From positions 1-64,000 of the forward strand of contig JAPWHF010000006.1 of assembly GCA_027214125.1 (NCBI GenBank): DNA of 64,000 bases. The letters run 5' to 3'. The notes below the pieces were generated by a model, which saw only the letters and a program-made list of their open reading frames with translations, made no database searches and was not told the DNA's origin. The position numbers were made by a program, and so were the translations under genes. Source of the DNA: Zoogloeaceae bacterium G21618-S1 (GTDB lineage Bacteria > Pseudomonadota > Gammaproteobacteria > Burkholderiales > Rhodocyclaceae). The number at the start of each line of letters is the position of its first letter. Within the stretch, counting starts at the first letter, position 1. This document shows positions 1 to 8,394 of the stretch, one piece after another.

Positions 1-93
1 AGGCTGCTCGAACCGATCGGGTATATCCCGCCTGCAGAGGCTGAGGCAAACTACTACAGGCAACTCGCCAGTGAGGCCGCCATCCCGGCCTGA
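1..93 (+). CDS. IS3-family transposase (OrfB), C-terminal end only
   Basis: Frame 1 is open from the window edge and encodes 30 residues ending in TGA at 91-93. The tail includes IPPAEAEANYYRQL, which is the typical C-terminus of IS3-family OrfB transposases (DDE integrase fold). Only the last residues are present, so the catalytic DDE triad cannot be checked. It is followed by the right end of the element (feature to 132). The identification rests on one strongly recognisable tail motif plus the adjacent terminal repeat. Confidence 0.8.
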   Translation, partial: RLLEPIGYIPPAEAEANYYRQLASEAAIPA

Positions 94-132
94 CTTAAAC
101 CAGACGGCCTCCACCGAACCCGGGGCGATTCA
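1..132 (+). mobile_element. Right end of an IS3-family insertion sequence
   Basis: After the transposase stop (91-93), the sequence runs through GGCCTCC and CCCGGGGCGATTCA, ending TTCA at 132. Read from the outside this begins TGAATCGCCCCGGG, the usual type of terminus for IS3-family elements of this group. The left end lies outside the window, so the length and target duplication cannot be read. The last three bases (130-132) are also the stop codon of the neighbouring ketosynthase gene on the minus strand. Confidence 0.75.
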
Positions 133-1371
133 GCATGCCCGACGGAAGATCAGCGAAGCGTTTGTGCCACCAAAGCCAAAACTGTTCGACATTACGACCT
201 GTATTCGCTGTTCTACGGTCGATGTCAGCAGGTTCGCATCACTTTCGATGGCAGGGTCTAGCGGGCTGTGCGGCGTGCTGCCTGCGATGAAACTCTGATT
301 GAGCATCAGCAGACAATAGATGGCTTCGTGCACAGCTGCTGCTGCGATCGGATGCCCTGTCATTCCTTTGGTTGAGGAATGGGCGGGTAGTGCCGGTCCA
401 AAAACGTCGTTTAGCGCTTTAATCTCACTGAGATCACCGTTAGGCGTCGATGTGGCGTGGGTGTTGACGTAGTCCACGTCGGTGTTTGCTTCGGTCAGCG
501 CCTGTCGCATGGCGCGCGCGGCGCCGTTTGGATGGGGGTTCACCATGTCCATGCCATCCGATGTTGCACCGAATCCGACGAGTTCGGCGTAGATGTGCGC
601 CCCACGCTCAGTGGCATGTGCCAGCGATTCTAGAACCAGCATGCCGCCGCCGCCGGCAATGACAAACCCGTCTCGGTCTATGGCATACGGCCGGGAGGCT
701 TGCTGCGGACAGTGATTGAATGCTGTGGAGAGTGCACCCATGGCGTCGAAGAGGGCGGTAGAGGTCCAGCTGACTTCTTCTGAACCGCCGGCAAACATGA
801 TGTCTTGCTTGCCTGATTGAATAAGCTGCGCCGCCTGCCCAATGCAATGAGCAGAGGTCGCACAGGCGGATGTGATGGAGAAGGACACGCCCTGGATACC
901 GAAGGCCGTCGAGAGACATGCCGATGTCGTGCTGCCCATGACCCTGGGGACCAGGTAGGGAGGGATCTTGTCTGCACCGCGCGCTCTCAAGATGTCAATG
1001 CCTGCCAGGTGATGAACGCCGGAGCCGATACCGGAGCCAACAATCAACCCGGTACGCGGATGGCTCACTGCCGAGTGTGGGAGCTGAGCGTCTTCGAGCG
1101 CTTTGCACATCGAGTGATAGGCGTAGATTGCGGCGTCGCCCATGTAGCGGGCAATCTTTCGGGGGATTGCCGGCTCTGACGTGAGGTTGGGGATTCCTGC
1201 AACCTGGCTCTTTAGTCCCATTTCGGCGTATTCAGGCACATGGCGAATACCGCATATCTGGTTTTTGAGCGAATAGGCGATGTCATCTAGCGTGTTTCCA
1301 ATGCAGGTGACGGCCCCCATGCCAGTGACGACGACACGACGCTCTGGGGATCTAATGCTTAGTTCGCGCAT
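130..1371 (-). CDS. beta-ketoacyl-ACP synthase I (FabB-like), C-terminus defined by an IS insertion
   Basis: A thiolase-fold condensing enzyme of about 413 aa that elongates acyl-ACP with malonyl-ACP in the cytoplasm. The Cys-His-His triad is present: Cys170 in SITSACATSA, His in NTHATSTPNGD, and His in STKGMTGHPIAAA, followed by FGFGGTNASL near the end. The N-terminal VVVTGMGAVTCIGN and overall motif spacing resemble FabB more than FabF. The ATG at 1371 is preferred over a TTG at 1428 because it lies just before the conserved VVVTGMG segment and has a weak GGAA upstream. The protein ends RRAC and its TGA stop is the terminal TCA of the flanking IS, so the native last few residues were probably replaced; the fold should survive. 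It may be an accessory ketosynthase for the aryl-polyene locus or a fatty-acid paralogue. Confidence 0.85.
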   Translation of the reverse strand: MRELSIRSPERRVVVTGMGAVTCIGNTLDDIAYSLKNQICGIRHVPEYAEMGLKSQVAGIPNLTSEPAIPRKIARYMGDAAIYAYHSMCKALEDAQLPHSAVSHPRTGLIVGSGIGSGVHHLAGIDILRARGADKIPPYLVPRVMGSTTSACLSTAFGIQGVSFSITSACATSAHCIGQAAQLIQSGKQDIMFAGGSEEVSWTSTALFDAMGALSTAFNHCPQQASRPYAIDRDGFVIAGGGGMLVLESLAHATERGAHIYAELVGFGATSDGMDMVNPHPNGAARAMRQALTEANTDVDYVNTHATSTPNGDLSEIKALNDVFGPALPAHSSTKGMTGHPIAAAAVHEAIYCLLMLNQSFIAGSTPHSPLDPAIESDANLLTSTVEQRIQVVMSNSFGFGGTNASLIFRRAC

Positions 1372-1556
1372 ACCGATTCCGTTTGTCCAAAAACGCGAGT
1401 GATGGGCCGGATTTTGGGGCTGCCGCAAGGTGCGCCCGAGTGCTGGAGAGTGTTTTGAAGCGGTGCGTCGGGGGCTGATTTCGGCGTCGCTGAATAGATG
1501 CGACGCATCAGGTGGCCTAGATTACGAGAAATAATGAAATTCAACGTCGGCGGCGC

Positions 1557-2019
1557 CTATTTTGCCAGTCGAGTGCGGATGGCACTGACAAGATCTTCAA
1601 CCCAGCGGTTGTAGTTGGGGTGAATGACCTTCGTGCGCACTTGGACATCCCCGGCTCTGACACTCGGGGCGTAGGGATTGGGCTCCTTGATTGCGTTGTT
1701 CATGTTGTTGCTGCCGAAGTACGCGACGCTGAAGGTACTGGCCGTGTACGGGATCGTGGACTGAATGGTGTGCTTGTGGTGCACGACGAGTGTCGCAATC
1801 AAAGTGTTTGCGTCGGCCGCATCAGCAACTGTCCAGCCCTTTTCCTGGCAAGCGCGAACGATCGCATTTCGGACGTGCTCGGGCGCTATCTGTTGCCCAT
1901 TGTTTTGTGGCCACGTCACGTCGGTGTGATTGACGATAGGCATCAGATGTTCTGGCGGCGACTTGCGCCGCCAGAAGAAGGGAGAAGCTTGTAATCGTCT
2001 GGGCTTTCAATAGGTTCAT
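1557..2019 (-). pseudogene. Small lipoprotein gene with its signal peptide out of frame (frameshifted)
   Basis: The frame ending at 1557 gives a 128-residue body from an ATG at 1943. It ends with IHPNYNRWVEDL followed by IRTRLAK, a pattern I associate with small proteobacterial lipoproteins. It has no export signal. One frame away, an ATG at 2019 starts MNLLKAQTITSFSLLLAA, a convincing signal peptide that breaks just where a lipobox cysteine would fall. Adding two bases (restoring TGC after GCGGCG) would give LLLAAC-KSPPEHL and join both parts. The junction sits in a perfect 11-bp inverted repeat (1950-1976). Either the gene is broken or this is a sequence error in a hairpin. A cytoplasmic 128-aa product is the less likely alternative. 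Confidence 0.6.
1950..1976. repeat. Perfect 11-bp inverted repeat with 5-nt loop
   Basis: TTCTGGCGGCG (1950-1960) and CGCCGCCAGAA (1966-1976) are exact reverse complements around the loop ACTTG. It lies inside the lipoprotein gene at the point where its signal peptide and body change frame. Such hairpins promote small indels and also sequencing errors. Confidence 0.85.
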
Positions 2020-2139
2020 GATGAAAGGGACTCAGGTGAATTCGATCGAGGCGTTGCAATTATCGTTTGCTCGTTTTGAGGCCTGCAGTAAACTGGTTCC
2101 ACGTCATGCTTTTTGTTTATTTCGTGGGAGAGGTTGCCA

Positions 2140-2583
2140 GTGTCTATTTATCAAAAAGTTGTCTTGATCGTGTTGGCCGCGCTCGCGTCGCAGCCAGTTT
2201 TTGCTCGTGATACCCGCCACAATTTTCCGATCGACGAAGCAATGTCAGCTTCCGCCGCCCGGGAGCAGCTGGATCCGGAGATCAAGTTCTTTTTCGGGAC
2301 GCAAAAGCATCCGAAGGTGGTCAAGCGCTTTGGTGAGTGGGGTACGAACAAGAAGACCAATGCCTTTGGCAAGGACGACAAGGTGGCCTGTGAGTGGGCC
2401 TTCTTGAGTGCCATGCTGAGCCTGCAGGATCGGGTCAGAACAGAGGGCGGGAATGCGGTTGTTGATATCAAGAGCAACTATCGCAGCAAAGAGTCGTCCA
2501 GCAACGAAACGTATGAGTGTGCGGCGGGGGCCTTTGTGGCGGGTGTCGCGTTGAAGGGGACGGTTGTCCAGATTCGGCCGTAA
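2140..2583 (+). CDS. Small exported protein of the family often labelled 'excinuclease ATPase subunit'
   Basis: A protein of 147 aa with an N-terminal signal peptide (hydrophobic VVLIVLAALASQPVFA, cleavage after about residue 22), so it should be periplasmic. The body carries DPEIKFFFGTQKHP, TNKKTNAFGKDDKVACEWAF and GVALKGTVVQI. These are characteristic of a conserved small protein family that databases commonly name 'excinuclease ATPase subunit' although no ATPase motif is present. Two cysteines (in ACEWAF and YECAAG) could pair. A GTG at 2140 is chosen because GGGAGAGG lies 6-10 nt upstream. The gene faces the last gene of the aryl-polyene operon, with about 110 bp between the stops. Its function is unknown and the database name should not be taken literally. 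Confidence 0.75.
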   Translation: MSIYQKVVLIVLAALASQPVFARDTRHNFPIDEAMSASAAREQLDPEIKFFFGTQKHPKVVKRFGEWGTNKKTNAFGKDDKVACEWAFLSAMLSLQDRVRTEGGNAVVDIKSNYRSKESSSNETYECAAGAFVAGVALKGTVVQIRP

Positions 2584-2691
2584 GAAAGATTGACGCAACC
2601 GTGGCCACGTGGCGATCGCGAGCTGCAACGCAGCGGCTGGGCGCTCGTGATCGCTGGCGAAGAGGTGGCTCTGTTTGGTTGGCATCGATAG

Positions 2692-3402
2692 CTAGTCGTG
2701 CGGTTTTGTGGCTACGAGATTCACCAGGGTTTCTTCCCGCTCTTCCGGTACCCCGAACCCGAACCACTCGAACGCTCCCAGGTCCGAGCGGCTCCACCAC
2801 AGGTAGGGCTCGGACACGTTTTTGGCGTCGAATTCGAAGCCAACTGCGCGAATCATCGCCTTGTATTCGTCGGCGGTCCGTTGGACATGCATGGGGTGGC
2901 GAAACAGCAGCTTGATCATCCAAGAGTGGATGTATGCGCGCGTCGATTCGGCGAACAGCAAGCGACCGCCGGGTTTGAGAATCCGGTAGAACTCGCGCAT
3001 GGCGTCCTCCTGGCGCAGGAGGTGGTGGAAGGTCTGGTGGCAAAACACCATGTCGACGCTGGCGTCCGGCAGGTCGATACTGGCGCAGTCATTCTGTTTG
3101 AGTTCGGCGTCGATGCCTTGTTTGGCCAAGGTGTCGCGGGCGATGCTCAGGCTCTGCGCGTCAAATTCAATACCGATCAGGCGCGCGGGCGCAAAAGCGG
3201 TTTTAAGCAGGCTCAGGGAGTTGCCCTGACCGCAGCCTACGTCGGCGATGATCGGCGCTGACGGAAAGGGGGTGTCAGTCAGACGGCGGAGATCGTCGAT
3301 GGCAATCTTGAGAACATGGTTTCGCCAGATATTGGTGCCGAGAAACCAGAAGCCGAAGCGGGTTTCCGGCACGTAAGCATTGGATGTCATGGATTGGGGC
3401 AT
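2692..3402 (-). CDS. Class I SAM-dependent methyltransferase of the aryl-polyene cluster
   Basis: About 236 aa. Motif I is IADVGCGQGNSL (SAM-binding glycine loop), followed by an acidic residue in LIGIEFDAQS and motif IV-like DMVFCHQTFHHLL, then LKPGGRLLFAE. This is a Methyltransf_11-type Rossmann fold. A methyltransferase is a regular member of aryl-polyene loci, where it is thought to decorate the aryl head group; that role is inferred here from position. Start: ATG at 3402 (MPQSMTSN) or ATG at 3390; neither has a good ribosome-binding site, consistent with coupling to the upstream gene, whose stop is about 10 bp away. It is the last gene of the operon. Confidence 0.85.
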   Translation of the reverse strand: MPQSMTSNAYVPETRFGFWFLGTNIWRNHVLKIAIDDLRRLTDTPFPSAPIIADVGCGQGNSLSLLKTAFAPARLIGIEFDAQSLSIARDTLAKQGIDAELKQNDCASIDLPDASVDMVFCHQTFHHLLRQEDAMREFYRILKPGGRLLFAESTRAYIHSWMIKLLFRHPMHVQRTADEYKAMIRAVGFEFDAKNVSEPYLWWSRSDLGAFEWFGFGVPEEREETLVNLVATKPHD

Positions 3403-3412
3403 GGGTGTGCGT

Positions 3413-4246
3413 TTAGCGGGAGGTGGTGACGCGCTGGGCCGACTCGAGGAATATCCACGAAACGCCGATGCCACCGGTCCAGGAGGTTTGCTGGCGAACC
3501 AGCGGGCTGTCTTCAAAGCTAGCGCCACCGAGATAGTCGGCGCGCAGGAAGCCGCCGACCCAGACCTTCTTGAAACGCTTGGCCAGCGTCATGGTGAGTT
3601 GCCATCCGCCGTAGCCGGATTTTGCGTCCCAGGCGGGGCGATTGGCCGTGGCGAAGCGGTCATCGACTTTGTAGTAGTAGGCAAAGTAGTCCTCGTCGCC
3701 AAAGATCGGTCCGGTTGATACGCTGGCATGCCAGCCCGGCCACGGGTGATTGTCGCGATCGAGTGCCAGCGTCGGGGTGAACACCGTGCCGACGTCACGT
3801 ACGTTTGGGAGGTCGACCGCCAGCACCTTGCGCAGCGGCAGGCGCAGGGTAATGTCTCCCCATGACTGGCGATGTTTGTAGCTCCATTGCGGCCCGACTT
3901 CGACCGTCGGGTCGAGATCGGGCATGTCGCGGCGGGCGCGGTTGTCGTCGCTCTTCACGGGGACGGCTGCACCTAGGCTGATATCCCATTCCGTATGGGC
4001 GTCTTGATAGAACACGCCGCGCACCTTGTCGCGATCAATCTGCAGGAACTCACCGCGATACACCAGATACGGGATCGGCAGGGCATAGGTCTGGCGCTGA
4101 TCGGAGCCGCGATAGTCCGGTATCGACAGCAGCCCGACGCCGGCGCCGAGCTCCCAGAGCGGTTCGTCGGCCGCGATCGCGCTGGCCGACGAGAGCAGTG
4201 CGAACGCGAGTATTGCGGTGTCGGCGAGGTGGAGTGACTTAGGCAT
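3413..4246 (-). CDS. MipA/OmpV family outer-membrane protein
   Basis: 277 aa with a signal peptide ending ASAIAA and then DEPLWELGAGVGLLSIPDYRGSDQ, the hallmark N-terminal region of MipA/OmpV beta-barrel proteins. The C-terminal strand ends in alternating hydrophobic residues (GGIGVSWIFLES). The start overlaps the end of the preceding ketosynthase gene by 8 bp, so it belongs to the same transcript. MipA/OmpV proteins are not always part of aryl-polyene loci. Here a role in anchoring or permeability of the pigment-bearing outer membrane is only an inference from linkage. Confidence 0.85.
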   Translation of the reverse strand: MPKSLHLADTAILAFALLSSASAIAADEPLWELGAGVGLLSIPDYRGSDQRQTYALPIPYLVYRGEFLQIDRDKVRGVFYQDAHTEWDISLGAAVPVKSDDNRARRDMPDLDPTVEVGPQWSYKHRQSWGDITLRLPLRKVLAVDLPNVRDVGTVFTPTLALDRDNHPWPGWHASVSTGPIFGDEDYFAYYYKVDDRFATANRPAWDAKSGYGGWQLTMTLAKRFKKVWVGGFLRADYLGGASFEDSPLVRQQTSWTGGIGVSWIFLESAQRVTTSR

Positions 4247-5468
4247 GAGGGCGTTTGAAAATCAGTGAGGTGTTGATGCCGCCAAAAGCAAAGTTGTTGC
4301 TCATAAAGGTCGTGACATTCAGCGGCCGTGCGCTGCCCATGATGTAGTCCAGTTCGGCGCAGCGTGGGTCCGGTGTGTCCAGATTCAAGGTCGGCGCAAA
4401 GCGTCCGGCGTGCATCATCTCGATGCCCAGCCAGGCTTCGATGGCTCCGCAGGCGCCCAGCGTGTGGCCGAAATGGCCTTTCAGGCTGCTAATCGGGGGC
4501 GACGCACCGAAGACTTCAGCGACTGCGGTTGATTCGGCGATATCGCCCACTTCGGTGGCGGTGCCGTGGGCGCTGATGTAGTCGATGGCCGACGGCAGCA
4601 GGTCGGCATCGACCAGGGCGCGCCGCATGACGGTGGCCATGGTGTTGGCCGAGGGTTGGGTGATGTGCATGCCATCGGAGTTGCAGTCGAATCCGATGAT
4701 TTCGGCGAGGATGGTCGCACCGCGCGCGACGGCGTGTTCGTAGGATTCGAGCACTAGCGTGGCCGCGCCTTCGCCCACCACCAAACCGTCACGCCGCGCG
4801 TCGAAGGGGCGGGGCGTCAGGCCGGGTTGGTCGTTCATCTGGCTGGTGGCGAACAGCGTGTCGAATACCGCCGCCGCCGGGCTCGACAATTCTTCGGCGC
4901 CGCCGGCGATCATCAGGGCTTGTTTGCCACAGCGGATCGCTTCGTAGGCATAACCGATACCTTGGCTGCCCGAGGTGCAGGCGCTGCTGGTCGGGATCAC
5001 CCGGCCTTTCAGGCCAAAGAACAGCCCGATGTTGACCGCCGTGGTGTGCGCCATCATCTGGATATAGCTGGTGGCGGTGACGCCGCTCATCTGGCCGGTG
5101 TCGAGCATCTTGCCGAATACCTGTACCGGTTCGACGCTGCCGCCGGAGGAGCCGTAGGCGATGCCCATGCGGCCGTCGCTGATGCGCGTGTCGCCGAGCA
5201 GGCCGGCATGTGCCAGTGCGCGTTCGGTGGCGCAGACTGACATCAGCGATACGCGACCCATCGAGCGCAGCATCTTGCGTGGATAGTGGCCGGGTACCTG
5301 AAAATCGTCGACCGGCGCACCGAGGCGGGTGTGCAGGTCGGTGATGGCATTCCATTCGGGCATGCGGCGGACGCCGTTGCGGCCGGCGGTCATGGCCGCA
5401 TCTATGGCCGCCCAGGTGTCGCCCAGTGAGGTGATGCCGGCCATGCCGGTGACGACGACGCGGTGCAT
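4239..5468 (-). CDS. beta-ketoacyl-ACP synthase (ApeR/FabF-like) of the aryl-polyene cluster
   Basis: 409 aa. It has the complete condensing-enzyme triad: Cys in IPTSSACTSGSQGIGYA, His in ISAHGTATEVGD, and His in SSLKGHFGHTLGACGAIEAW, plus the C-terminal FAFGGINTSLIF. It starts MHRVVVTGMAGITSLGD at the ATG at 5468, which overlaps the ketoreductase stop by one base. It is one of two catalytically complete ketosynthases in the operon. In studied aryl-polyene systems one ketosynthase pairs with the chain-length factor and another acts separately, possibly in initiation. This one resembles the second type, an assignment made from gene order and FabF-like features. Confidence 0.88.
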   Translation of the reverse strand: MHRVVVTGMAGITSLGDTWAAIDAAMTAGRNGVRRMPEWNAITDLHTRLGAPVDDFQVPGHYPRKMLRSMGRVSLMSVCATERALAHAGLLGDTRISDGRMGIAYGSSGGSVEPVQVFGKMLDTGQMSGVTATSYIQMMAHTTAVNIGLFFGLKGRVIPTSSACTSGSQGIGYAYEAIRCGKQALMIAGGAEELSSPAAAVFDTLFATSQMNDQPGLTPRPFDARRDGLVVGEGAATLVLESYEHAVARGATILAEIIGFDCNSDGMHITQPSANTMATVMRRALVDADLLPSAIDYISAHGTATEVGDIAESTAVAEVFGASPPISSLKGHFGHTLGACGAIEAWLGIEMMHAGRFAPTLNLDTPDPRCAELDYIMGSARPLNVTTFMSNNFAFGGINTSLIFKRPHA

Positions 5469-6205
5469 CAGATAATGCCTCCGTTGACGCCGATGACTTG
5501 GCGCGTCACATAGGACGCGGCGTCGGACATCAGAAAACCGACCACGCCTGCGACCTCTTCAGGCGTGCCGACGCGTTTCATGGGCACCATTTTGATGGCT
5601 TCGTCCATGGGCAGATCGCGTGTCATGTCCGAGTCGATCAAGCCAGGGGCGACGCAATTGACGGTGATCCGGCGGCTCGCCAGCTCGACCGCGAGCGCCT
5701 TGGTCGCGCCGATCAGGCCGGCCTTGGCGGCGCTGTAATTGACCTGGCCGCGATTGCCCATCACACCTGATACGGACGCCATGGTGACGATGCGCCCCCC
5801 CTTTTTATTGCGCACCATCGGCATGACCAGCGGGTGCACGATGTTGAAGAAGCCATTGAGACCGGTATCGATGACCTCGTCCCAGTCGCTGTCGCTCAGT
5901 GCCGGGAAGGCGTTGTCGCGGGTGATGCCAGCATTGACCACCACGCCGTAGTAGGCGCCGTTTACCTCCACATCGGCCTCCAGGGCCGCGCGGGCTGCGT
6001 CGCGCGCGGTGACATCGAACACCAGCAGGTCGGCGCTGCCGCCGGAGCCACGAATGGCGGCAATCACCGCTTCTGCCGCGGCGATGCCCTGGCGGCAGTG
6101 CACCGTGACGGCGAAGCCCTGTGAGGCGAGTTGTAGCGCGATGGCGCGGCCGAGGCCGCGGCTGGAGCCGGTAACGAGGACGCGGCGAGGCGGGGTGTCA
6201 GTCAT
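5468..6205 (-). CDS. 3-ketoacyl-ACP reductase (FabG/ApeQ-like)
   Basis: 245 aa, SDR fold. The NADP(H) loop is VTGSSRGLGRAIA, NAG is in VVVNAGITRDN, and the catalytic Ser-Tyr-Lys set is in MASVSG and QVNYSAAKAGL. The C-terminal VIGVNGGII is typical for FabG. It reduces the beta-keto group after each condensation. The ATG at 6205 overlaps the preceding dehydratase gene by 8 bp. The longer open frame reaching back to 6436 runs through that gene and is not credible. Confidence 0.9.
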   Translation of the reverse strand: MTDTPPRRVLVTGSSRGLGRAIALQLASQGFAVTVHCRQGIAAAEAVIAAIRGSGGSADLLVFDVTARDAARAALEADVEVNGAYYGVVVNAGITRDNAFPALSDSDWDEVIDTGLNGFFNIVHPLVMPMVRNKKGGRIVTMASVSGVMGNRGQVNYSAAKAGLIGATKALAVELASRRITVNCVAPGLIDSDMTRDLPMDEAIKMVPMKRVGTPEEVAGVVGFLMSDAASYVTRQVIGVNGGII

Positions 6206-6632
6206 GGTCGGGTGTCTCATAAACCTTGAGCGTGGCGTCGGCGATCTGCATGCCGTCGTGATGCAGCGTGCAATCGAAGGCGCCGAGACCAGAATCGTCG
6301 CGAAACACGAGATCTGCCTTGATATCGATGCGGGTATGGGCCGGAAAACACGGTTGTTCGCAGCAATAGGCGCGGGTGCCGAGCAGGTAGCCGATCTTGG
6401 GCGGACGGCCGTTGCGCCGCCCTTCCATGCCGACAAAGGCGGCGATGGCTTGTGCCATCAGCTCGATCCCGACCCATGCGGGCATGCCGCCTTGCGCATC
6501 CGAATACCACTGGTCGGGCTGGATGTCGGCATACGCGGTGACATGGTCGGCCGAGCACTCGCTGATCCCCGAAATCAGCAGATTGGGCGCGCGGTGCGGC
6601 AGCAGGGCGTCGGGCGCAGGAAACGGACTCAC
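6198..6632 (-). CDS. 3-hydroxyacyl-ACP dehydratase, ApeP-like hotdog protein
   Basis: About 144 aa with a hotdog-fold pattern: LLPHRAPNLLISGI near the start, then WVGIELMAQAIAAFVG (the FabZ-like central helix) and GYLLGTRAY. It should remove water from the beta-hydroxyacyl intermediate to give the double bond of the polyene. The start is taken as GTG at 6632, which overlaps the ketosynthase stop (GTGA). The operon encodes a second, shorter dehydratase (14995-15336); two dehydratases are normal for aryl-polyene loci. Confidence 0.82.
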   Translation of the reverse strand: MSPFPAPDALLPHRAPNLLISGISECSADHVTAYADIQPDQWYSDAQGGMPAWVGIELMAQAIAAFVGMEGRRNGRPPKIGYLLGTRAYCCEQPCFPAHTRIDIKADLVFRDDSGLGAFDCTLHHDGMQIADATLKVYETPDHD

Positions 6633-7831
6633 GGCGCGTCTCCGATGGCCAGGCAACAGTTGCTTCCACCAAAAGCAAAGGAACTGGACAGCATGATTCT
6701 TCTTTCGTGTCGGTCTATCGTGTTGCCGGTGCGAACCAGATTCAGTTCGGGTAACGCCGGGTCAGCAGCGCCGTCCCAAACATGCGGCGGCAGGCGGCGG
6801 TCGACATTATGGTGCGAAAGCGCCAGCCAGCAAAAGGCCAGCTCGGTGGCGCCAGCGGCGCCCAGGGTGTGACCCGTCAGGGGTTTTGTCGAGCTGCATG
6901 GCACGCCCTTGGGGAATACCCGCGCCACGGCCCGGCTTTCCATCTCGTCGTTTTTCGGCGTCGCCGTGCCATGCAGGTTCAGGTAGCTGATGTCTTCGGG
7001 CGCGGCGCCCGCGGCGGCGAGCGCCTGTCGGATGGCGGCTTCCGCGCCTTTGCCGTTCGGCTCGGGGGAAGAGATATGGTGCGCGTCGCTCGACTCGCCC
7101 GCGCCGAGCAGGGCGATGTCGGCGCGCTCGCGGCTGACCAGAAACAGCGCCGCGGCTTCGCCAATATTGATGCCACGGCGATTGGCGCTCATCGGGTTGC
7201 ACAACTCGGCGGTGGTCGCCTCAAGCGCGCTGAAGCCGTTGATGGTCAGGCGGCACAGCGTATCGACGCCGCCGGCGATGACCGCATCGCACAGCCCCGC
7301 GCGAATCAGTTGCTGCGCCGAGATCATGGCCTTGGCGCTGGAGGTGCAGGCGGTGGATACGGTGTAGGCCGGGCCGGTCAGCGCCAGCGCGTCGGCCACA
7401 AAGCGGGCGCAATCGCCGAGCTCCTGCCGGCCGTAGTGAAAGCCGGGCGTCAGTGCGCCGTGCTTTGCGTGGTGGGCAATGGCCGCTTCGCCTTCGTAAA
7501 CGCCGGAGGTGCTGGTGCCCAACACCACGCCGACCCGATGTGCACCGACGCGCGCGATGCTTGTGCGCACCGTGTCTTCAATCTGCGCCAGTGCGGCGAG
7601 CAGCAGCCGGTTGTTGCGGCTGCCGTAGTGCGCCAGTGTGTCTGGCAGCGCGGGCAGGTCGGCCATGCGTGCGCGGCCGACGCGTGCGGCGCGATCCGGC
7701 AGCCAGCCGTCTTCCAGCACCATGCCGGTGGTGTCGCCACGAAACAGCGCCTGGCTGACGCTGGCGCAGTCATGGCCGAGGGCGTTGACGAGGCCGAGGG
7801 CGGGCAGCGTGATGATGGGGGCCAAGTTCAT
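6629..7831 (-). CDS. beta-ketoacyl-ACP synthase (ApeO-like) of the aryl-polyene cluster
   Basis: 400 aa. Catalytic Cys lies in TVSTACTSSAKAM, His in LNLHGTATPKND, and His in SSTKPLTGHTLGAAGATE; the C-terminal segment is SSSFAFGGSNCCL. The ATG at 7831 overlaps the preceding DUF3261 stop (ATGA); the open frame extending to 8029 is a shadow. In characterised aryl-polyene pathways the elongating ketosynthase forms a heterodimer with a chain-length factor. That partner is encoded at 18547-19269, and this protein is the likely catalytic subunit, as inferred from family type. Confidence 0.88.
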   Translation of the reverse strand: MNLAPIITLPALGLVNALGHDCASVSQALFRGDTTGMVLEDGWLPDRAARVGRARMADLPALPDTLAHYGSRNNRLLLAALAQIEDTVRTSIARVGAHRVGVVLGTSTSGVYEGEAAIAHHAKHGALTPGFHYGRQELGDCARFVADALALTGPAYTVSTACTSSAKAMISAQQLIRAGLCDAVIAGGVDTLCRLTINGFSALEATTAELCNPMSANRRGINIGEAAALFLVSRERADIALLGAGESSDAHHISSPEPNGKGAEAAIRQALAAAGAAPEDISYLNLHGTATPKNDEMESRAVARVFPKGVPCSSTKPLTGHTLGAAGATELAFCWLALSHHNVDRRLPPHVWDGAADPALPELNLVRTGNTIDRHERRIMLSSSFAFGGSNCCLAIGDAP

Positions 7832-8394
7832 TCCTCCAGACGAGTCACCCGGATACGGGTATCCATGGGCGCAAAGACGGCGTCGATGCGGCCGCGCGTC
7901 GGATCGGTATTCGATTGTCGGGTCGTCAGCACCGGCGGTTGCTCGCCTTGACGGACCGCACGTCCCTGCGCCGTGACGGACAGATCGGCATCGCGCCCCA
8001 AACCCTCGCGGACGGCGTCGACGGGCCACAGCATCAGTTGAATCAGCGCCGGCAAGCGCAGGCCGAGCGCCTCGGCGGCCGGCGGGCCGTCCCAGTGCAG
8101 TGTGCCGTGGTCAGCGGTGATGCGGAATACCTTCTGGCCGAGCGGTGTGAGCGCCACGATCTGCATGCGTGCGTCGCTGGCGTCGATGGCGAACACCAGT
8201 CGCTCGCTGTCGGGGCGGTCGGGCCGGGTGAATTCCACCAACTGGTTGATGGCCAGGCTCTGGCCGGCGGGGAGGGCTTGCAGGCAATAGCGCAGCGACG
8301 GCGCCAGGGCGGTGCAGCCGGCCTCATGCGGTGCGTTGGCGCAGCCGGCGAGAGCAAGCGAGGCCACGAGCGCGAGGTGTTGGATTGCGTTCAT
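7828..8394 (-). CDS. DUF3261 lipoprotein of the aryl-polyene cluster
   Basis: 188 aa. It has a lipoprotein signal with lipobox LALAGC (Cys at about residue 18), so it is acylated and periplasmic, with no Asp at +2 and probable sorting to the outer membrane. Next come LRYCLQALPAGQSLAINQLVEF and a WDGPPAAEALGLRLP segment typical of DUF3261 proteins, which recur next to MMPL exporters in aryl-polyene loci. The role is unproven; cooperation with the LolA-like carrier and exporter in moving the lipid is inferred from constant linkage. ATGA overlaps join it to both neighbours. Confidence 0.82.
   Translation of the reverse strand: MNAIQHLALVASLALAGCANAPHEAGCTALAPSLRYCLQALPAGQSLAINQLVEFTRPDRPDSERLVFAIDASDARMQIVALTPLGQKVFRITADHGTLHWDGPPAAEALGLRLPALIQLMLWPVDAVREGLGRDADLSVTAQGRAVRQGEQPPVLTTRQSNTDPTRGRIDAVFAPMDTRIRVTRLEE

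Noticed and set aside
71-298. Short plus-strand frame across the IS end
   Set aside because: It crosses from the IS into the antisense of the ketosynthase gene and has no recognisable content.
2113-2139. Nine extra N-terminal codons from a TTG for the exported protein at 2140
   Set aside because: The signal peptide and ribosome-binding site fit the GTG at 2140; the extension is not signal-like.
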